Below are positions 10,701-24,159 of a stretch of DNA of 64,000 bases, one piece after another. Location of the stretch: positions 310,001 through 374,000 of the forward strand of contig NC_066606.1 of assembly GCF_905475345.1 (NCBI RefSeq), written 5' to 3'. How positions within the stretch are numbered: the stretch's first letter is position 1; the number at the start of each line of letters is the position of its first letter. The position numbers and the translations under genes were made by a program. The notes below the pieces were generated by a model. The model did no database searches and had not been told where the DNA came from. It saw nothing but the letters and a program-made list of their open reading frames with translations. The stretch is from Vespula vulgaris. Lineage: Eukaryota; Arthropoda; Insecta; Hymenoptera; Vespidae.

Positions 10701-11454
10701 TCCCTCGAAAAACTGGAAAAGAATTTCTGAGAAAATTGGATAAAAAATATTTACCTTTATCGACGTCGAGAGCGTTCAAAGACGCGCAAGCCGTATTGAC
10801 CGGCGTTAATCGCAAATAATTCGTTCGCAACTTTCGACGATCATCGTCGGACTGATACTGATTGTTTGTTTGATTTTCTAAATGTTTTGGATTCGTACGA
10901 AGCGATATCGGTAGTCCTACGCTCGGGGCGTGTCCTTGCGAGATATCCTGATCGTGCGGCATGCAAGAAGGCAGCGACATATTACTGCCTATTCCAGAAA
11001 TAAGAGCTCTGCCGATAGAAAATGGGAAATGCTATATTTTCGTTTGCACGGACGATACGTTCCAGACTTATATCTCACAATTTATGCTCTTTTTTTTTCG
11101 AAACGTACGATAGCGTAAATCTTGCTTTGGTTTATGCACGTTGCATGCATGTATATTCAAAGGTATATCCTTTTCGATATTCGACAGTGTTTCGACTTTA
11201 TCGATGATGTTCTTATATCTCGAGAGAATTTGAAACGAATCGAAGAAGGATAGGGAGAACGATGGATCGTTTTGCGAGATAAAGCGAGATGTACGTACGT
11301 TCGAACGAGATCATTTAATTTTACGTTACCCTAGGAGGCCTCGTTTGTGATGGATAACGGCGTTAAATCCGCTGCTTTCCCTTCTCGGACCGTTGATTCT
11401 TCCATGAGAGGAAGGCAAATACTTGCTGTTCTCTATTTCCGTGGTAATCGTCAT
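7358..11454 (-). CDS. Otopetrin-like proton channel
   Basis: Nine exons on the - strand join in frame: 11454-11330, 10984-10755, 10669-10494, 10239-10078, 9941-9675, 8607-8357, 8259-8126, 8029-7800 and 7654-7358, coding for 623 residues. Otopetrins are ~12-helix membrane proteins that conduct protons and act in acid sensing. Family landmarks appear in order: YAKLLIVIGFALPV (first helix, ~130-145), GFYLYLYLGSVTFVITMYAS, TPAARLLLITAQMHFIFLN, FGLMHMI-like LGLMHMIATNL, PFLFPCTIEFSLICAVILF, GLFGGILLVAATILSLIMFF, AQAGIYLHCLFGIVGSLLT, KPGKELITFLIVVNIALW and LPLAIFYRFHSAICL-like PLAIFYRFHSAICLFEVW near the C-terminus. The first two exons encode a polar cytoplasmic N-terminus; the exact start is the least certain part, and a second possible start is Met at 10980. 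Which insect otopetrin paralogue this is cannot be decided here. Confidence 0.93.
7679..7709. repeat. (GA)n microsatellite in the last otopetrin intron
   Basis: About 15 GA units on +; on the gene strand this is (CT)n ending roughly 24 bases before the acceptor of the last exon, where a polypyrimidine tract is needed. Confidence 0.95.
8760..8797. repeat. AT/GC alternating tract in an otopetrin intron
   Basis: Runs of ATAT, CGCGCGC and ATAT in the large intron between exons 5 and 6. Confidence 0.85.
10305..10333. repeat. (GA)n microsatellite in an otopetrin intron
   Basis: Uninterrupted GA units between exons 3 and 4, about 66-94 bases upstream of the acceptor on the gene strand. Confidence 0.95.
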
Positions 11455-11697
11455 CGGGGTAGACGTAGCTCCCGTTGATTCCTTAGATTCAGAACTTTAC
11501 GGATGCCAAGGTATTAGAAATAAAGTATGACTCGTAATGAACAATCGATTAAACTTTACGACTTACTTTGTAACGTTAGCCATTTGCTTAGATATCCAAG
11601 CAAAATGAGTTACGAACGAACTTACGGATTAATATTTACGCACGGATGCGCTCGTCGCGAGAAGGAAAGAAACGCGTTTAAAATTCTCCCCCTTTCA

Positions 11698-11699
<2 letters not shown>

Positions 11700-11732
<33 letters not shown>
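11700..11732. repeat. (CT)n microsatellite
   Basis: About 16 perfect CT units. Confidence 0.95.
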
Positions 11733-11736
<4 letters not shown>

Positions 11737-11911
11737 TTATTCGAAGGTAGCGTGACAATCGCTTCCGATTATTCACCGACAATGCGTCAAACTTTTCAGG
11801 TTGGCCGTGCTTGGATGAGGCCAGAGAGGATTCGCCTTCTGACTGAAAGTTGGAAATTTATTCTCTAGTAAATTCGCGAGTTTGAATTTTTAGCAGGGCG
11901 GCCAACTACTT

Positions 11912-11939
11912 TCTCTTCTTCTTCTTCTTCTTCTTCTCT
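11912..11939. repeat. (CTT)n microsatellite
   Basis: About eight TTC units inside a longer pyrimidine tract extending to about 11990. Confidence 0.9.
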
Positions 11940-14011
11940 TCCTCCTTCTCTTTTTCCCTCTTACTCGTCCTTTTTGTCCTCTATTTCGAAGTCACGCTCT
12001 TAATCGTTTCTCTCGAAATATAAATCGAGTGTGCGCGCGAAGGTAAAACGTTTTTAAGTATATTCCTTCGCGCTAGCGAGGTAGAAGACGGTTTATCGAT
12101 GATAATTTGCAGCGCGTGTAAAACTAGTCGACCGTGTCGGCGTTAAACTGACAAACTTTCGTTTAAATCGCTCTGAAAGGATCCTGGAAACTGTGACGTT
12201 ATCATCAGAACCGCGTCAGTGGAATGAAACGCGCATTATAGACGCGTAGCCTAGTTTGTTTCTAGCGTGGAAAGCGGACAGGACGATCGCGCACAATTCT
12301 CTTTGCGAAAATTAAGGAAACCGCGTTTCTATTCCGACGTTATAACTTTGCTTACTCGTTATCTTTGGGGAAAGGATCGAAGGCCCTCGTTCGGGACGAC
12401 CCGATGAAAGAAATACGAAAGACTAAAAAGCGAGGCACGAGTTACTTCTTTCGTTTCTGACCGTTTCTATCGTACTCGCACCGATGTTCCTTCGACCGGG
12501 AATGCAGTTTCATTTTACTTGCACGTGTTATTAGCACTTTGCAAAACGAAGAATGAAGCGATATACGTACATTGTAAACGCGTTCGTTTTACCATCCAGT
12601 GGAAGGAGATAATCGATTGCTCTCGATTGGACAAACGCGTAACGTTTCGGTCGTTTCTCGAAATTATAAATTTCATTCGGTCGAGCGTACATCGTCCTAA
12701 TGAGTTATCGATAATGGCGGCGTCCTTTTAATTTCTACGCCGAACGAAAATTGCTAAATACGAAGCTAAATACGCACGAGTGGTACGCGCCGTTACGATA
12801 TATACATATCGACTTTTTTTCTCACGGAGAGACGAAATTCGCATAAGGGACGGATACGAGACATGTCTTTCTCGAGTCGAGAGTCACGGAAGAGAAAAAA
12901 GGGAAAGTGAAGAAAGAAAGCGAAGAAAGAAAGTAAAGAAAAACCTTACGAGATTTACGAGACGTTACGAGAAATTTCGTCGACTTTCGATAAAGCCGAG
13001 AGACAGTCGGCAAGAGAGCGTTGAGTTTTCAACGATATCGCATGGATTGTTATAAGACCGTACCGGTAGATTCCGTATTATTTTATGAGACTTTTACATG
13101 GCGACAGAATTTATAGGGCGATCTTTTAGAGCGTAACGAGTACGAACGGGCGAGAGTTACGTGGACCGTAAACCGATAATGACGCCTGCATCATCCTTTG
13201 CTCGCGAGACTGCCCGGAATATACATATTTGTCGAAACGCTTCGAAAATTTAGATTGTTCCCGCTAAACGGTACTAATTGCGAGCAATGCCGATACTTGT
13301 TAGCGAGCCGAAGCTCGATTACCGTATCGTACGACGTCGTTCGTAGCACACAAATGCGTTTCGTTCGTACGAAAGAACGCGGCTTTCCCCGAATTCCGCA
13401 GGCCGATGATTGACTTTTTTACTTTCTCACCTCTCCTTCTACCATCGTTTGACTACAAATTAAAGACGATCAAACATCGTCGCGCCAAAAATAAAAAGCT
13501 CGTCGACAGAAACAAATCAATTTAAGCCAGAGACGCGTTCGAAAATCTCATAATGTTAGATGGACGGAGAGTTAACGACCGTTTCATTATTTTCAATGAA
13601 AAAACGACGAAAGAAAGAACGTCGAGAGACCGACCTACGTTCAGGTGAAACTCGGTTCCTCGATGATGTTCTACGGAGCGAAATGGATTCTGAAGAGGAG
13701 GACGAGGACGAGGAGAAGGGTGGCGGGAGAAGGGGACCGGGGGAGGGAGCAACCGGAAGGGAGTTCGTCGCTCATCCGCGTTGCTCGACTAGAAGAGCCA
13801 TCCTCCGTCGGGTTCGACTGCGATGGCGGCGACGACGGTGGTGGTTCCCTGTTTCTGGGACTCCTCGTCGTCCTTGAAAGAGAGAGATAGAGCTCTTTCC
13901 TGGGGTGGGGACCAAAGCGATGGAAGAGGGAGAACCGGAAGTGCCCGGATATGAGTTTCCGGCAAGGACAATTTGCAGCGCGAAATTGAATGATCGACTT
14001 CGATAAGCGGT

Positions 14012-14015
14012 CGAA

Positions 14016-14048
<33 letters not shown>
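14012..14048. repeat. (GA)n microsatellite
   Basis: GA units with one aaga interruption; a second shorter GA run follows near 14085-14103. Confidence 0.9.
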
Positions 14049-15239
14049 TTGCAGGTCCTATATTGGGAAAGAGGAGGGGGCAGGAGAGACAGAGAGAGAT
14101 AGAGTCGATCGCGACGACTCGAAATGTCGCTATTACGATGATTCGTTAGCGTCATTACCGCCTGTCGCGAGAACCGGGAAAGAGGGCGCGTCCGCGCGCA
14201 TACGAAATCCATTTGTCCTCCGTTAATTGTTATAATCGCGGAGGTACGAGCTTATTCGCACCGGACAGAGCGTACATGCCGATGGAGGATTCCAAACGTA
14301 GCCCGAAGCTAGTCTTTCGGCATATCGTCGAAAATGATCTTATTTTGTCACCGTTCGCGAAAAATGAATAGCATACAGCGTAGAGATCTTCCCTCCATTC
14401 GGCCAAATTTTCCTTGGTACGTATCCTGCATCATCCTTCTGATCTTATCCCAAAATATCGGAAAGGTGAAAAATATATCACGGCGTGCTAATAACGTTTA
14501 CACGTATCGAAGATGCGACGAGCCAATGGCGTCAGTTTTCTCATTTTTGTTATCATTATTTGTAAATAACAAAGTTTACGAATAGACTGCTTGCCCGTAC
14601 GTTAAGAGAAAAGTAATTCTCGATTTAGATAAATATTGAATATCCATTACACGTAATTATCATCATTACGCGATTTAGATAGACCGATCGGTAGGTAGCC
14701 TTTCGCAAGTTCTGATCGTACAAACGTTACCGACAGTGATTGGTATTCGTCGTTGAATAGGACCAAAGGAAAAATGACACAAGTGGCATAATAAACGAAA
14801 TGGAGGACGAAACTCCATTATGCACCGATTCTTTCTACAGGTGTATCTGCTTATACGGATAAAAAAGAAAAACGAAAGAGTTGCCAGAGGGTAGAGAACG
14901 TTTCGACGACTTCGATTTCTTTCTCTACACGGAACAACGACGACGACGATGCAACATACATATTTCGAATACGAAGGCAACGGACCGAACTTGATTTGCC
15001 GGATCACTGAAATTGTTGATGCGACGCGTGCCGTGATTGTGTCGTGCGGAAATAAAGGTGAAAGAGAAATAGGCGCTGGCACCGATCGACTGACGACCGC
15101 TTGGTTGGCGCTCTTTCGATCGTCCAAAAACGCTCGAATGATTGCGAGAACCGAGTGTCATTTTTGCACGAACGATACGCGCCGTTATAAATCGAACCGC
15201 GAACGGGCTATTTACCTGTCCTTTCTCACCAACGTCCAT

Positions 15240-15277
15240 GTCTCTCTCTCTCCCTCTCTCTCTCTCTTTTTCTCTTT
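15240..15277. repeat. (CT)n microsatellite
   Basis: CT units with one ccc interruption; a (GA)n run of opposite sense lies close by at about 15337-15366. Confidence 0.9.
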
Positions 15278-15560
15278 CATCCGTACATCGTGGTCAACGC
15301 AACCATCACTGGCCACCGGCCTCCGTGATACAGAGAATGAGAGAGAGAGAGAGAGAGAGGAGAGAGAAAGCGGCCACTCGGCCTGCCGACGGTTTCATTG
15401 GCGGCATCTATTGGAAAATTTATTCCAATATTTTCAATTAAAGTTAGACAATGCTTGGTTTGATAACGCTACCTGCTATACGCCGTTCTAGTTTACCGAG
15501 AGAAAAATAATATAGTACGCGCGAATGATCAGGAACCGCTTTCAGAGGCCGTCCGCGGTT

Positions 15561-15561
<1 letters not shown>

Positions 15562-15597
<36 letters not shown>
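15562..15597. repeat. (TCG)n trinucleotide repeat
   Basis: Eleven to twelve TCG units; read as protein it gives serine, arginine or valine runs on + and aspartate on -, which explains overlapping spurious ORFs. Confidence 0.95.
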
Positions 15598-16804
15598 CGA
15601 CAAACGGGAGGAAAAGAGAAGAAAGGAGCCCTCCGAACGGAGGGAGAAGCTTCGCAACGAGCGACGATGGCGGTGGTAGTGGTAGTAGTCGTTCTATGTC
15701 AGCAGCTACCGAGAACGGAAGAAGAGAATGGTGTTGGTTGGCCGTCGTCGAGTTCTCGAACAATACCCGATTTCGTTCGGTTACGTAGCTACGCGACGAA
15801 CAAGCTATCGACCAACTTTTTGTTCGATCGACTAACGTAATTATAATTCATTCCTTTCGTGGTATCGAGCCTCTATCTTCTCCATACGCAAACGAGAAAT
15901 TTTACCTACTTTTTCGTGTCTCCATAAACTATATTACATAGCGTGATTCGCGCGGTGCAAATCGTAACGACGTCGACGAAAATAGGGAATGACGACTTTC
16001 TTTGTAATACACCTAGATATTGTAGAATAACTTATTTTACATTCGACGTACACGGTGTCGCGAAATCAAGAAAATTTTACTTACTCGTATCATCGTTCGT
16101 TCCGTTCGAGAAGCATGTACCTAATCTTCTAGACGAGATCTGCCAAAGGATCGATTCCAAATACGCGTCCTAGCCTTTCAATGAAAAGACATCGATGTCG
16201 ACTACTGGCAGGACGTTTTGTAAAAGGACACCCGGTACTTTAGTCCGCCCATGCAGGGAACGATAATTAGATGCCTGCCGGCGTGGCCGCAAACGTCACG
16301 TGGCTGTCACAAGAGCTGTCATCGCTTCCTGTTAGCGCCGACGTTCGCGAACAAGCGAGAAGGAAAGAGAACGAGGAAGCGAGAGAATGGTCGAAGGTAC
16401 GATAAGCGAGAGAAGGAGCGAAATACGAGAAACGTAGAAGCTTAGTAGCGCGAACTGGACGATACTGTGATTTGCTCGGACAGTTCGATCACCGTTCTTC
16501 GTATACTTCGACCATGCTCCGTGTCAGAGTATTTTCTGTCCCTCCACGGCGAAATGGATTCTTTCACGTAGAAATGTTGAGAATGCATCTTTAATGACGT
16601 TCGAATGTTTTCGTCAATTTTTTTTTCTCGAGGAATCCTCGAGCGTACATACCGTTAAGTCTCAATTTATTGCGTTATTATCAATATTAGTTCTTTCCAA
16701 ACAAATTAATATCTTAGGAAATGAAAAATTTTTTTCGTACGTTCAATGAAAGATTAAGGTTGGCAGATAGGCGGAATAAACGGACGGATGAACGGATATA
16801 TTAA

Positions 16805-16826
16805 AAGAGAGAGAGAGAGAGAGAGG
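16805..16826. repeat. (GA)n microsatellite
   Basis: About 11 GA units. Confidence 0.95.
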
Positions 16827-18770
16827 GCGGGCAAAGAAGAAAAGTAAAAAGAGAGCCGACCAATAATATGTTACTGCGAAAAGAAAGAGAAGGGAAAAGG
16901 GAGAAACCGAATGAACGTACCGAGGAGATAGATGATCTAATGAAATAATAGGATCCAGCTATAGTGAGTCCGGTGCAAGGGAGAGACTGCCCGAAGTTCA
17001 ATGGAAATGGATGAATGTCCTCGCGTGCAAACCAGTCGGTACGGGTTTCGGGAGGAAAAGCGAAGCCTCTGACTTTAATACCACGCCTGGTGCTCACCAC
17101 TTTACGATACAACACTGTTTATAATTGAAATCGGTCCTATCTACCATTCGTTCTGTCTTTCGATTTCTCTCCATTATACGTATCTATCGATATTCGCGTC
17201 TTTATATTCCGCAACCTTCTCGCGTAGTCAATTATCATGGATTTTGCGATAGAAAATCGTCGTATGAGAAATCATCGAAATGGCAAGGAAACTTACGCAG
17301 CGAACGTATCTCTCGTTATTTGAATTATATGCGATATCAAAATCGAGCGTGCCTCGAGCATCCTTGGTTTGGAAAAGCTAGAAAAAAGCATTCCAGCGAT
17401 AGAAGCTCGAGTAAACGCGCTGCTAGCTTCATATAGCGTACTCTTCCAAAGAAGTCGGAAGGGTAAGAGAGAATAACAGAGGGAGAGAGAGAGAAAGAGA
17501 GATAAAGCCCGATTTACGGCATGCTGTGCAATTTAATACTGTGCATTTCAATGCGTTTACAGCGGTGCGCGAAATTGTTAGGGGTAAACTCGTTGCTGGA
17601 AATGAGCGCAAACGTGCTTCGAGAGAAACGCTTCGAACGAGTTCCAAGTCAAAAAAGAAGCTTCCGAATTGAAAATCTGCAAAGCTGGACGCTATCGCGT
17701 ATTACAATGAGTCGTTAGATTACGAATCTGTAGATCAAAAGAAAAACAATTTTTTGTCAATCAGGAAAGAAGGAAATTCCGGAAGCGATGTGGTTTGGTT
17801 TTACGCTCGGCGATTGGAAAGTTGTTCTCTGTCGAACAGGCGTGGTCCATTCGCGAGGTCGCTCGAACGGCTCTTCGAGCGCGCGCGCGAGAATTTACGT
17901 TTCCGTATTCACCGACGGACGACAGACGAACCATTCGTTATCGCTATTCTTACGGTCGAATCGGACGCGTTACACGCGAATTTCGATTGGCGTTTACACG
18001 GAAACGCGACCGGTCCACTCTTGGGGTCTCTTCTATTCAGGAAAATCCATGCTATTTTATAACCAACGAGCGATGCGATTAGCGATCTCGCCTTCGACGA
18101 GATTGAATCGTATAAATGCGATCGAAAGGGAATTGACGGGTATTCGTAGGATCGATAGAAAAAAAATCTTCGTTCGTTTGGAGAATCGAACGAAAAAAAA
18201 GAGAAAGAAGAGAAAAAAATATATAGAATAAAAGGAAAGAAAAGAAAAACGTCATCGAACGGACGGACACGGATCGACGTGGCGCTCGACGCATTCGCGA
18301 GCGACGGACGATCGTCATTGAGATTCGTTATCACGCCCGGACGTTACGACGGAACGTCACGATCCTCGACCGATTCCAATCGAAATGCCTAACTGTATTT
18401 CGAATTTTGTATTTTTTATACGAACCGAGAAAAGAAGCCCTGCCTGATTTTACGTTCAAGTTTCTCCCGAGTCCTCTCGATTATTTCCGACTCCTACGGA
18501 AATCCGAAAAAGTCGTGTTATTACGGGCGACGAAGATCGTCGAGAGGAAATAGAACGGTCTTACTACGGCCCTAAAATCTTCTCGTTAATTTTCGGATCT
18601 ATCCGCTTTCTCGTAGGGAATCTCCGACCTCTCGAGATAACGTAGTTGCGTGCTATAGAAAAGGAACGAGAGAATCGAGAGAAAGGTACATAGAGGAGGG
18701 AACATGTGTGAACGAAGTGGAAGAGGAAAGAGAGACGGTGCATGCCCTGGTAACGGGGCTCGAGTAAACT

Positions 18771-18797
18771 GGTAATACTAATGCTAGTAGTAATACC
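18771..18797. other. Short hairpin-forming inverted repeat
   Basis: Arms ggtaatacta and tagtaatacc pair at nine of ten positions around a seven-base loop. It is too short for a typical pre-miRNA and may be chance. Confidence 0.3.
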
Positions 18798-19611
18798 TAA
18801 TAGCAGCCCGAAGCAGTGCCCGAGCCCGACTCCTTCTAAGTGAATTAACCTCGAGCTAATCTCAAGTTAAGTAAACCCCTAAGCAGACCTCGAGTGATGC
18901 ATACCTACTACTTCGTACGAACGCCGCACAGGTCCCCAATCTCCTTCCCTTAACGCGTTTTCTCCTACCGTATGTCTGACGCATAACGAAAGGATGGAGC
19001 GAGTTTATCGGAAACGACTACGAGATAACACGCCTCTCTCGACTTTGAGCAAAAATTCTTCTCGAAGAATACGTCGATCGCGGTGATTCGCTTAAAGACG
19101 TATCGTGGCGGAGATGATGAAAAAGAGGATATGTGTTTCGTCGATAGAAATAATTATCTCTGAATGTTTTCTTTATTTCAGGTCTTAATGAATAAACCAA
19201 ACAACTCTTTTTCCCGAAGGGTTCTTTATACGTACCCATTTCGTTGCGATCTTGTTACCACTTTTTTCTCAAAAGAAATAAAAAAAAAAGATCGCAGACT
19301 TTATTTTTATTCCATCAGACGCAGCCGCTACACGGCTGCGTTATACTATCGCTGCCGATATTAATCTCTCTCTAATTTCATAGTAGCGGGGAGACTTCGG
19401 TAATTAACGACGGCGTTGAATTTTTTTTCCTCTTTTTTCTTCCTTTTTTTCTATACTCGCGACACGTGCCGCTTGGCGTGGAAAGAAGCCAACGTAGTGT
19501 ACGTACCTGCTAGCTGCGTTAATCATCGTCGGTGCAGGTGACACGCTTGGCCAGTCTTCTCCTTTTTTTCCTCGCCTTTTCTTTCTCGCGGTATCACGTT
19601 TTTTCTCCGTC

Positions 19612-19632
19612 TCTCTCTCTCTCTCTCTCTCC
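19612..19632. repeat. (CT)n microsatellite
   Basis: About ten CT units followed by further ctgt/ctct units to about 19647. Confidence 0.9.
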
Positions 19633-21087
19633 CTCTGTCTGTCTCTCTTCCCCGCTGGGGAGTAATTCACGATAAGGAGTCGCAACAGTAAAGATTCGCA
19701 ACGACATACCTCTATGAATTTCTATAGGATCGTCTTTCTTAAATCGCGCCAAGACCGTCTTCCCTCGTAGATTTGGATTTCAAATAAATTTCGAATCGTC
19801 GACGTGGTTACAGATCGTGCAGGTTTCGTCGACAACGAACCAAGTTTTATGGAACGGCTCGCCTGTCACGAAACCCGGACGTCTGCGTCCATGCTGCTTC
19901 GATTTTTCTCCGCTTTCTTTATTTCTTCTTCCGTTTTCCTTTCTTTGCGACTTATCCTCATAGGACCTCTACCTGGATTATGAAAAACATGGAATCTTAT
20001 AGTATCGATCTTCTCCGGGGCGTCTACGTATTACCGTGTGACTTACGTATCTAGTTACCGTTTTTCTAACCAGAGGAGATAAAACGGAACGATGGAAGAC
20101 GATGGTCGAAGCCGCCAGAGCGTGGGTGTGCCATCCCGATTTTCTCAATCGAATATCGTGTGATCCGTAACGAGGATCGTTTTTATTTAAAATTAAACGA
20201 ACAGCTTTAGCTCCTGCCTGTCCTTTTTCTCCTTTCCCGTTATAGTAGTTTAAATTAAACGCTCGATCGATCGTAAAATTCGACGATTTACCCGAACAAC
20301 AACAATAATAGGAACAAAATATGCGTTCTCGTATTCCCCGAGCGCACCTCGCCGATTAAGAGGACTTACCTGCTACGTTCACGCGTGCATAATTATTATT
20401 GATTCTATTACATCCCGGTGGTAATACGCAGTCAAATTACGCTAGTCGCCCTATCAGCGCGATCGTTACGCACGACTCACATTTAATTAGTGCTTACGAT
20501 ATTATGTCGGGTATGCAACAAAATTACAACCCGGCGATCGTTAAACATTCTGTTTTGTCGATTAATCGTTGCCCTAATGAACTTGATAAGCGCGCTCGAT
20601 ATATGCACTATTATCGATGGCCTTTTATGACGCATCTACGTTTTGACGTAAATAACGTATTCGTACCCGTAGGTGGACAATTGGAAAAGACGAGAGAAGA
20701 AAATGTAGAACGATGAAATGTATTTAATCGAATATATATGCTGATGAATGAAAAGAAAAAGAAATGGATGAAATGACGAAGATAACGGAAATGAAGATGA
20801 CAAGAAACCTAATGAAATTACAATGTTGCTTCTTTGAAAGATATATCCCAGGGGGAATGTGAGTGGTCAGGCTGCGAGCCGCTATAGCGTGCCATTGTTA
20901 CGCCTTGTCCAGAGTAACTTGCCCGGTGGTGACAATTTCGTACCAACACGTACGGGTACTCGTCACGTATTCGTATGCGTGCACGAGCGATTACGAGAAA
21001 TAGTAGTAGAAGATCGTGTGCATCCTATGCACCCATACATTCCAGTCGTAACTGTGCTCTTTTGCCATAGAAAAGCCGTCTGTACAG

Positions 21088-21133
21088 AGAGAGAGAGAGA
21101 GGGAGGGAGAGAGAGGGAGAGAGAAGGAGAGAC
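21088..21133. repeat. (GA)n with GGGA interruptions
   Basis: Purine-only tract of GA units and ggga units. Confidence 0.9.
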
Positions 21134-23298
21134 AGCTTCGTGAAAAGCGCAATTTGACAGGGCATCCTATTAGTAGACGAGAGAATATCGGGGAGAGGGA
21201 GACAGCGGCAGGGAAGCTTAAAAAGGCGACTTCATAGTGCCGAGGATCACCGAGAATCGGCGACAGTGTGAGTGCATGCGAGCGCGCGTGCATAGATCGA
21301 GGCGTCAGCTAAAGCGCTCGTTTTTTACATTAAGCGACTAAATTTCCTTCCCTCCGGCTATAGCGAATATTCGCCCGAAAAGCGATTCGATCGTTTCTCG
21401 TCCTTTGATTTCGTTCCCGCCTCTTTTTGCAAGCGCGCTACCCCGAAAACCTGGCATTTCGCTCTAGCTTTGGTAGTAGGACTTTGTTAGATCGCGTTCG
21501 AACGAGATAGAACCGCAGTTTCGACGATTGTCTCCAACTTTTTAAAGATCGATACCGTTTCTAGACGATTATCGCTTTATCGTTTGGTGCTTTGAACAAC
21601 TGATTGACAAATTTTCCTATTTATACGAGCACGTGAAACGTTCGTGCGTGTACATTGCATTAATATATACGACGTTTCGTTACATATATAGGAAATCGTA
21701 GAGAACCGGTCAGCAAGGGAAACGACGCGATCGCACCAAAGTTCGACCTTTATCGTCGCTTGTCCCGAAGGCATCGTGACGCGAAACAATGCGACAGCGT
21801 CCTGTAATTATGTTAAGTACGCCGGCGGAGCATGGAAACTACGGTGCACCGACTAAACTACCACCGCGCTCGTAAGTAGTTTGGTTTACAGAGATTCGCT
21901 CTTGTATACAGGATGGAAGGACCGGAGAAGGACCGAGAGAGCGACGAAGAGGGGTACGAGTGTATATTGCAAGCCAGCCTATAACGTAACGCTGTTATGG
22001 AGCAGTACAACCGACCGCCCTTGTGATCAGACAGTAACTAGCTACTCCATGCTCGCATACATACTTAATATATAGGTTGAACGGGCTACCACTTTCCTTT
22101 CTACCTCCGGCTACAACGATCCGTTAACGTTTTCCGCGATACTCCTCGTGCTCCTTAATAGATTTCCATCCTCTTCTTTGCATCTTAAATCCAATCGAAA
22201 TATCGAATCGTCTCTTCCCTCTTTCGACGATTTTTCGACAAGGTCTTTGTGCTCGTTAAAACGCCACGTACACTCGAGTCATTTGCTCGAACAAAGGATT
22301 AACGACGAAAACGTCGTTGGAGAGCGAGTGAAAGTTATTTGTGAAAATGTAAAATATTGTTCTAATCTTATTCGCAAAGCGCGCATAAACTTTCTAGGGT
22401 ACTTGAAACTTTCGATCGATGTTGCATATTACATATGCATATATCGATTAACTTTCGTATTCGTGATCGTTGCATGGACAACATTACTCTTCACTTTTCC
22501 ATCGCAGGTGCTGGCCGGCCGAATATGTCGATGCGCGTACGTTTATACAAATGAACGTGTTTCATGCTGACAGATGACACTAATGTTTCTCGATGACTGA
22601 ATTACATCGATGACAAAATTACGGACCGTGCATAATCAGAATTGAATGACATTTCAACCGCAGTAAATCCGTTCCGTTACGTAGATGATGCCTGCATTTC
22701 GGTGGATGCGGGTCAACGCAGTCGTGAATTATGGAATAATATAAGGCATCTAAATAACTTTGGCTCGTATTCGTTAGAGTATCATACGGGAACCAGGCTT
22801 CAAAGTATTTCGAAAAATTCAAAGACGATTAACAAAGTTACGTACCTAAAGTCGTAGATTAAACGGGATTACTGGTTAGCAGTAAAGCGACTTTTTCTTT
22901 CTCGCCTGCAAACATGTAAAAGGAGTGTTCAGAAAGAAAAGTAACGATTACCGGTCGTGCGTATCGAGAGAAAAGGTATGACAAAGCCGCGAAGAGGAGG
23001 ACATTGATGGCTGACGTATCTGTATTCCACAGTGATGGCAGACAAGCACGTATATCAAATAATTAGATTGCAGACTGAAACGTCAATAACCATGTCAAAC
23101 CATTACCCGTACGAGACCCTGTCGACCGGTTCGACGTTGGTCGGTAGAACGGATCGGGTGATAGCTGGTTGGCTGGCCGCCTGTCTGCCTGGCTGCTTGC
23201 GAATTTAACCGAGTTAGCAAACAACTCATTTAACGAAATTAGGGCTCGGAGCATCGCTTAAAATCGGAGAAATAAAATTACGTTTGGAGGAAGGGGCC

Positions 23299-23341
23299 GA
23301 TCGGTCGGTCGGTCGGTCGGTCGGTCGGTCGGTCGGTCGGT
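23299..23341. repeat. (CGGT)n tetranucleotide repeat
   Basis: About ten perfect units of the four-base motif CGGT. Confidence 0.97.
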
Positions 23342-24133
23342 TCGGTTTTTCGTCGGATGGATCAGAAAATTGAAAAATATGAGAGTTCGTTTTTGTCCTA
23401 CGAAAAAAACCACCTCCTTTCTCTCTTATTTATTCTCTATGTTTCCTTGAAAATTATTTTTTTGAAACGAAAGCCATTCTTAAGAGCGTCCTTTTATCTC
23501 GAAGAACAAAAGTTTGCCGCGAGGTCCTAACGAGAAGAAGGCGTTAAGAGCGACGCCATTAGACTAATAAATATAACGGCGAGTGTCTGGCAGCGAGCGT
23601 GATTCCGCAACGCACCGGACAAGTCCCGCGGTCTCGTTATAAACGATGAAGAGCGTACCTATAAAGACGACCTTTCAATCTTTTTCATCGATCCTCTTCG
23701 TCACGGCTCCGTGATCATCACCAACGTCGTACGCGTATAAGCCTAGCCTTACCCTCGAGTTTACAGAGCGCCGGCTCCGTCATCCCCCACCTATTCTCCC
23801 CCTTCTCTTTCTCCCTCCCTCTATCTCTCTATCTCTATTTTTCTTTCAGGTGTGCAATATCGTTCCTATCTGTTAATATAATTTGCAAAAGCGTAAGAGC
23901 AAACGATGATAAATCGAACGCGTGGAACGACGAATGAATAATAAATATGAAAGCAATGTGAAAGACAAGGGAATAAGCCTGCAGCGCGATTCAAAATTCA
24001 AAGGAGGAAAGAAGCTTTATCTGAAACGAAAGAAAGAAAGAATTTTCTATTTGCTGCTCTCAAGCAAGAAATATACTCGAGATACTCGAGATACTCTCTG
24101 ATGTGACAGTTTGAAGCATTGACCTCGGTCAGA

Positions 24134-24159
24134 TCTCTCTCTCTCTCTCTCTCTCTCTC
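24134..24159. repeat. (CT)n microsatellite
   Basis: About 13 perfect CT units. Confidence 0.95.

Larger units (their letters stand above)
11455..15520. other. Region upstream of otopetrin, no gene supported
   Basis: Would hold the otopetrin promoter and 5' UTR; an additional non-coding 5' exon cannot be ruled out. Contents are microsatellites, CT-rich tracts (11880-12000) and CpG-rich unique sequence. ORFs such as 13560-13877 are read through GA-rich repeats and shadowed on other frames. Confidence 0.5.
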
